64,000 nucleotides of DNA from JAUZRW01 sp964549915 (GTDB lineage Bacteria > Chloroflexota > Anaerolineae > Aggregatilineales > Phototrophicaceae), in the NCBI GenBank assembly GCA_964549915.1, contig CAZJWX010000001.1:245593-309592 (forward strand). Direction: 5' to 3'. The first letter of the stretch is position 1, and every line of letters starts with the position of its first letter. This document shows, piece after piece, positions 60,875 to 64,000 of this stretch. The notes beneath the pieces are model-generated. The model ran no database searches. It was not told where the DNA came from and saw only the letters and a program-made list of their open reading frames with translations. The translations under genes were made by a program, and so were the position numbers.

Positions 60875-60880
60875 TATAAT
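60875..60880 (+). promoter_or_regulatory. TATAAT box of the second L,D-transpeptidase gene
   Basis: A perfect -10 hexamer 57 bases before the ATG at 60938, preceded by TG-AG. The -35 region is weak (TTCGGC at 60851-60856). The remaining gap 60682-60874 shows no gene or tRNA. Confidence 0.45.
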
Positions 60881-60937
60881 GCACCTAGCACAGGGCGAAT
60901 CACAAGCATGAACGGCAGTAGCTGAAGGATACGTTCG

Positions 60938-62701
60938 ATGGATCAACGACACAAGCGAGAACCGACCCGGCGTGAAACGGCTCGTGAGCGTCGTACACGG
61001 CGCAAACAACGCCGTGAAGCGCTTGCCAACGCGCAGCAAGAAGGTCTCTCTACCATCGCGGAAGCCATTCCGCAGCGTGTGCGCCTGCGCCTGCCAGATG
61101 GCACGCGGCGGACTCTCCAATCGTATGGGGTGCTGGCACAGGACGCGCTCTGGCATCTCCTGCGGCGCACTCCATTCCTCAAGATCGCGGGGGGGATGCT
61201 GGGGGCAGTCGCGCTGCTCTTCGTGTTGGGCACCCTCCTGAGCGGAAATATCGGGCCGAATGTCTCGGCGATGGGGATCCCCCTGGCTGGTCTCAGCCTG
61301 GAAGACGCGGCTGCCCGCCTGGAAACGGCCTGGGAAGACGAGATGCGCATCACCGTGCTGCTGGAAGGCGAAGTCTTCGACGAAGTTCCGCCAGCAGAAC
61401 TCGGTCTGCAACTGGATGCAGCAGCGACGGCGCAGGCGGCAAAAGCGGCTGGCTTATCGGGCTTTCCGTTCGGTTATGCGGTCGAACCTGTGATTGAAGC
61501 CTCTTATTCGGAGGCGCAGGCCTACATGCTCAGCATCGTCGATAGCGTTTATGTGCCACCTTATGAAGCGGGATTTGCACTGGAAAATGGTCAGTTGGTC
61601 AGCGTACCGGGGCGTGCCAGCCGCGAGTTGGACATCGCCCTGACGGCGCAGTACATCGTTGATGCGCCGCTGAGCCTCATCCAGGAAGGGCGTCTGACGC
61701 TGCTGACGACTTCTGCTCCACCCAATACACTCGACTCCAGTGAGTATGCGAGCGTTGCCGCTGCCTTCGTCGAAAGCGCCTTCACCATCGTGGGCTATGA
61801 TCCCTTCACCAACGAATACCAGAACTGGCAGACTGCGCCGGAGGAGATGGCGCGCTGGCTGGTCGCGACGCCGAACGGACTGGCAATTCGCGAGCAAGGT
61901 GTGATGAGCTTCGTCAACAGCCTCAACGGACTGCTGAACCAGGCCGAGTATCCACGCTATGTGGATGACGACGAAATGCTGGAGGCCTTGCAGACGGCCC
62001 TGCGGGAAGGAGGAAGCAGCGCCCAGGTGCGTATTCGCTATTTGCCGACGACGTATTCGGTCGAAGAAGGCGTGTTCGGCTTCGGCATCAGCCGCCGTAC
62101 CGGACTCCCCTTCGGGCAAATCGATAATGTGAATCCCGGCGTTGATTGGAATGTGCTGTCCATCGGGCAGGAGATCAATCTGCCGACTCGCGATATTGTG
62201 ATGCCGCTGCCCCCGGTGCCACACAAGCGCATCATCGTTGACCTGGATCGCCTGTGGCTGGTGGCCTACGAGAACAACGAAGTCGTCTTTCATTGGCCTG
62301 TCTCTTCGGGGCGCAATGAAGCGCCCACCTACCCCGGCGTCTACCAGATTCTCTCCAAAGATGGGACGGCTTATGGCAGCGGTTTCTCGCTTTGCGGGGA
62401 AAGCGGTGCCTGTGCCCAATGGGAGATGGATTACTTCATGAGCATTTATGAGGTGGGACCGGGGCTGATGAACGGCTTTCATGGTGCGGTGCGGTTGCCC
62501 AATGGCGGCTTCCTGGACGGCGGCAGCCAGCAGGTTCGCAGCACCTTCGGCTGTGTGATGAGCGACAATTCGCAGGCGCAGCAGCTCTATGAGTGGGCCG
62601 AAGAAGGCGTCGTCGTGGAAATCATCTCAGAAGAATTCCCTGCTGAGAGCGATCTCGGGCGTGCAGCGCTGGAATTCATCGATTCGTTGCAGCAGACATG
62701 A
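60938..62701 (+). CDS. Membrane-anchored L,D-transpeptidase with LysM-like motif
   Basis: A 587-residue protein. Residues 1-79 are cytosolic and very Arg-rich, one helix spans 80-102, then come one or two peptidoglycan-binding-4-like modules, a LysM-like segment (ISRRTGLPFGQIDNVNP through QEINLP) and a YkuD domain. The catalytic pair is H515 in GFHGAV and C539 in STFGCVMSD; Phe sits where Arg or His is common before GC. It forms 3-3 links in the wall. The large basic cytosolic tail is unusual and may bind nucleic acid or acidic partners. Convergent with the small protein gene at 62840. Confidence 0.9.
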   Translation: MDQRHKREPTRRETARERRTRRKQRREALANAQQEGLSTIAEAIPQRVRLRLPDGTRRTLQSYGVLAQDALWHLLRRTPFLKIAGGMLGAVALLFVLGTLLSGNIGPNVSAMGIPLAGLSLEDAAARLETAWEDEMRITVLLEGEVFDEVPPAELGLQLDAAATAQAAKAAGLSGFPFGYAVEPVIEASYSEAQAYMLSIVDSVYVPPYEAGFALENGQLVSVPGRASRELDIALTAQYIVDAPLSLIQEGRLTLLTTSAPPNTLDSSEYASVAAAFVESAFTIVGYDPFTNEYQNWQTAPEEMARWLVATPNGLAIREQGVMSFVNSLNGLLNQAEYPRYVDDDEMLEALQTALREGGSSAQVRIRYLPTTYSVEEGVFGFGISRRTGLPFGQIDNVNPGVDWNVLSIGQEINLPTRDIVMPLPPVPHKRIIVDLDRLWLVAYENNEVVFHWPVSSGRNEAPTYPGVYQILSKDGTAYGSGFSLCGESGACAQWEMDYFMSIYEVGPGLMNGFHGAVRLPNGGFLDGGSQQVRSTFGCVMSDNSQAQQLYEWAEEGVVVEIISEEFPAESDLGRAALEFIDSLQQT

Positions 62702-62839
62702 GCCAGGGGTGTGTCTGGGCCGGGTACAGGCGAAAGAGAAGCGGCGCGATCCTGTCGCCCTCACTGTACCCAGCCACATCACCCGGTGACGCTGCGCCCG
62801 TTTGAGGGGATGTCATCCGTCAGAGACAACCACGCCGCA

Positions 62840-63097
62840 TCAGAGGGCATCCAGCGCACCCGTCTCCTGAACATCAACGCGCATCTCGTCCAATTCGCGC
62901 GGTACGACATCCTCTTCCTGCAGGGCGCTGAGCGGTAACTTGACCTGCACCAGCACCACCAGGGCGGGTTCGTCCGTCAGTTCGCCGTTGACCTGCGCGT
63001 AGCCCAGGCCGACACCGATGACATTGGCCTTCGCCATGAGCATATCGCTATAGCGTGCTTGAATCTCGCTCAATCGCTGGCGGATTCTGTCATCCAT
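62840..63097 (-). CDS. Stand-alone VIGVGLG domain, homologue of the protease N-terminus
   Basis: An 85-residue protein whose whole length aligns without gaps to residues 11-80 of the protease at 10661. Shared features are a helix starting QxR, then NVIGVGLG, GE-x-TDE, V-x-VK/E-x-KLP, L-x-EDxVP and TDV/VDV-x-E-x-G. There is no protease core here. GAGGAAGGGGG precedes the ATG. It lies 28 bases downstream of plsY on the same strand. It could bind the protease core as a trans-acting inhibitor or chaperone, or bind the same partner (inference). Confidence 0.75.
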   Translation of the reverse strand: MDDRIRQRLSEIQARYSDMLMAKANVIGVGLGYAQVNGELTDEPALVVLVQVKLPLSALQEEDVVPRELDEMRVDVQETGALDAL

Positions 63098-63125
63098 CGC
63101 TGCCCCCTTCCTCACTGATGAGCAA

Positions 63126-63794
63126 TCAGGTTGCCCGCTCACCCAATTTGCGCTCTGTACCGCTGGCAAGCCGTTGAATGTTCTCGCGGAACCGCCAGAC
63201 GATCAGAATGGTGATGAGAATGATATAGGGCACGTAGAGGCCGCTGTAGCCCACGTTCCCCGCCCAGACGAGTGCCCAGAGCAGCCCGACTGCGAACGAA
63301 ACCAGCACGGCGAGCGACGCATACCGGGTGATCAGCGCCAGTACCAGCCCGACGACCATGATGGCAATCAACGGCCAGGGGGGTAGTAGTTGGATCATGG
63401 TGCCATACGCAGTCGCTGCCCCTTTGCCGCCGCGTATGCGAAATTCGCCGTTGTAGTGGTAATAGAGTGCTGTGGCGAAAATCGACCAGTTATGCCCGAC
63501 GACGGCTGCCACGCCCGCGATGATTGCGATTGCCAGATGCCACTCCGGGTCAGGCCAGATGATCCGCGCGATCTGCACCGCACCGATGCCTTTCGTGATG
63601 TCCAGGATGGCCGTCACGATACCCCAGCGCAGCCCGACGGCTCTTGCGACGTTGGTGCCGCCCATGTTGCCGCTGCCCACGTTGAAGACGTTGATTTTCC
63701 TGGTGAACAATGCGATCAGGTAAGCGGTTGGCAGGGAGCCGATCAAGTAGCTGATGATGATAATTAGAACGATACGAACGAGACTTTCTTCCAC
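63126..63794 (-). CDS. plsY: Acyl-phosphate:glycerol-3-phosphate acyltransferase
   Basis: Moves an acyl group from acyl phosphate to glycerol 3-phosphate, the first step of phospholipid synthesis. It has 222 residues and about seven helices. The three conserved loops are present: SGNMGGTNVAR, VVGHNWS and RGGKGAAT. plsX is not in the window. The start is a GTG at 63794 with AAGGAA upstream. Loop one reads SGNMGGTN where SGNIGATN is usual, a mild change. The small domain gene follows 28 bases later. Confidence 0.94.
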   Translation of the reverse strand: MEESLVRIVLIIIISYLIGSLPTAYLIALFTRKINVFNVGSGNMGGTNVARAVGLRWGIVTAILDITKGIGAVQIARIIWPDPEWHLAIAIIAGVAAVVGHNWSIFATALYYHYNGEFRIRGGKGAATAYGTMIQLLPPWPLIAIMVVGLVLALITRYASLAVLVSFAVGLLWALVWAGNVGYSGLYVPYIILITILIVWRFRENIQRLASGTERKLGERAT

Positions 63795-64000
63795 AGGTTT
63801 TGTTTCCTTAGCCCCAACAGTTCACAACGTAATCCTCAAAAACACAGAGTACACAGTACAGTTACTCTAACTATACAACCGAACAGTTGGTTTCCCCAAA
63901 TGAAGACCCTCTGAATCGGCTGTTTCTCATACCAATCCTGATTATCCTCAGGGCAATCGCTTCAAAAATGAAAGAAAGTTGGTAATGTGTAGTGGAGAGA

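Noticed and set aside
1..64000. tRNA, rRNA, transposase or CRISPR elements
   Set aside because: I looked in all gaps for T-loop-like GTTCGA-type cores with flanking stems, repeated spacer arrays and recombinase motifs and found none. A tRNA or covariance scan could still reveal a weak case.

Overview
The window is 64 kb of bacterial chromosome of moderately high GC, almost fully packed with genes on both strands. I found no rRNA, tRNA, CRISPR array, transposase or phage gene. Family content best fits a free-living member of the Chloroflexota (inference). The supporting traits are two YkuD L,D-transpeptidases, an isolated class A penicillin-binding protein with a Thr/Pro-rich tail, small cytosolic signalling proteins, TTG/GTG starts for guaA, panD, plsY, the endonuclease-like gene and the sigma factor, and many exported beta-rich proteins. 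No single marker proves the phylum.

Layout: 0-7 kb holds the N-terminus of a membrane gene at the left edge, guaA, a Bax-inhibitor-1 protein, a lone receiver domain, an exported protein with three PsbP-like repeats, two tandem STAS-like paralogues and recO. 7-14 kb holds a citrate synthase gene behind a structured leader, a PatB-type lyase, a thioesterase, a trypsin-like protease and an AEC transporter. 13-20 kb is a signalling and cell-wall block: a divergent Ser/Thr kinase-like protein, a PP2C phosphatase and a 1446-residue class A PBP. 20-27.5 kb is a purine block, purC-purF then purD-purM-purN, split by a class II diterpene cyclase homologue on the opposite strand. 27.5-41 kb holds ppc, an M1 peptidase, a phosphatase, a sensor kinase, a Fe-S-less uracil-DNA glycosylase, secreted enzymes, panD and a Nudix/endonuclease-like operon closed by a strong terminator. 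41.7-50.9 kb holds a flippase, a UPF0316 protein, a 905-residue unknown protein, a sulfatase and gatA. 51-54 kb has an ECF sigma/anti-sigma pair and a LacI regulator divergent from an IolE-like isomerase. 54-64 kb has rsmI, a beta-propeller protein, two L,D-transpeptidases, a TPR protein, a GH13 enzyme, a protease-prodomain-like small protein and plsY.

How parts work together: the five pur genes cover several steps from PRPP toward IMP, and guaA makes GMP from XMP. ppc and citrate synthase feed and start the TCA cycle. The PBP, the two L,D-transpeptidases, the flippase and possibly the kinase/phosphatase pair serve the envelope. The observations I rate highest are the diterpene cyclase homologue with DGDG in place of DxDD, the free-standing copy of the protease N-terminal domain, the family-4 uracil-DNA glycosylase with all four cluster cysteines replaced, and the structured leader of the citrate synthase gene.
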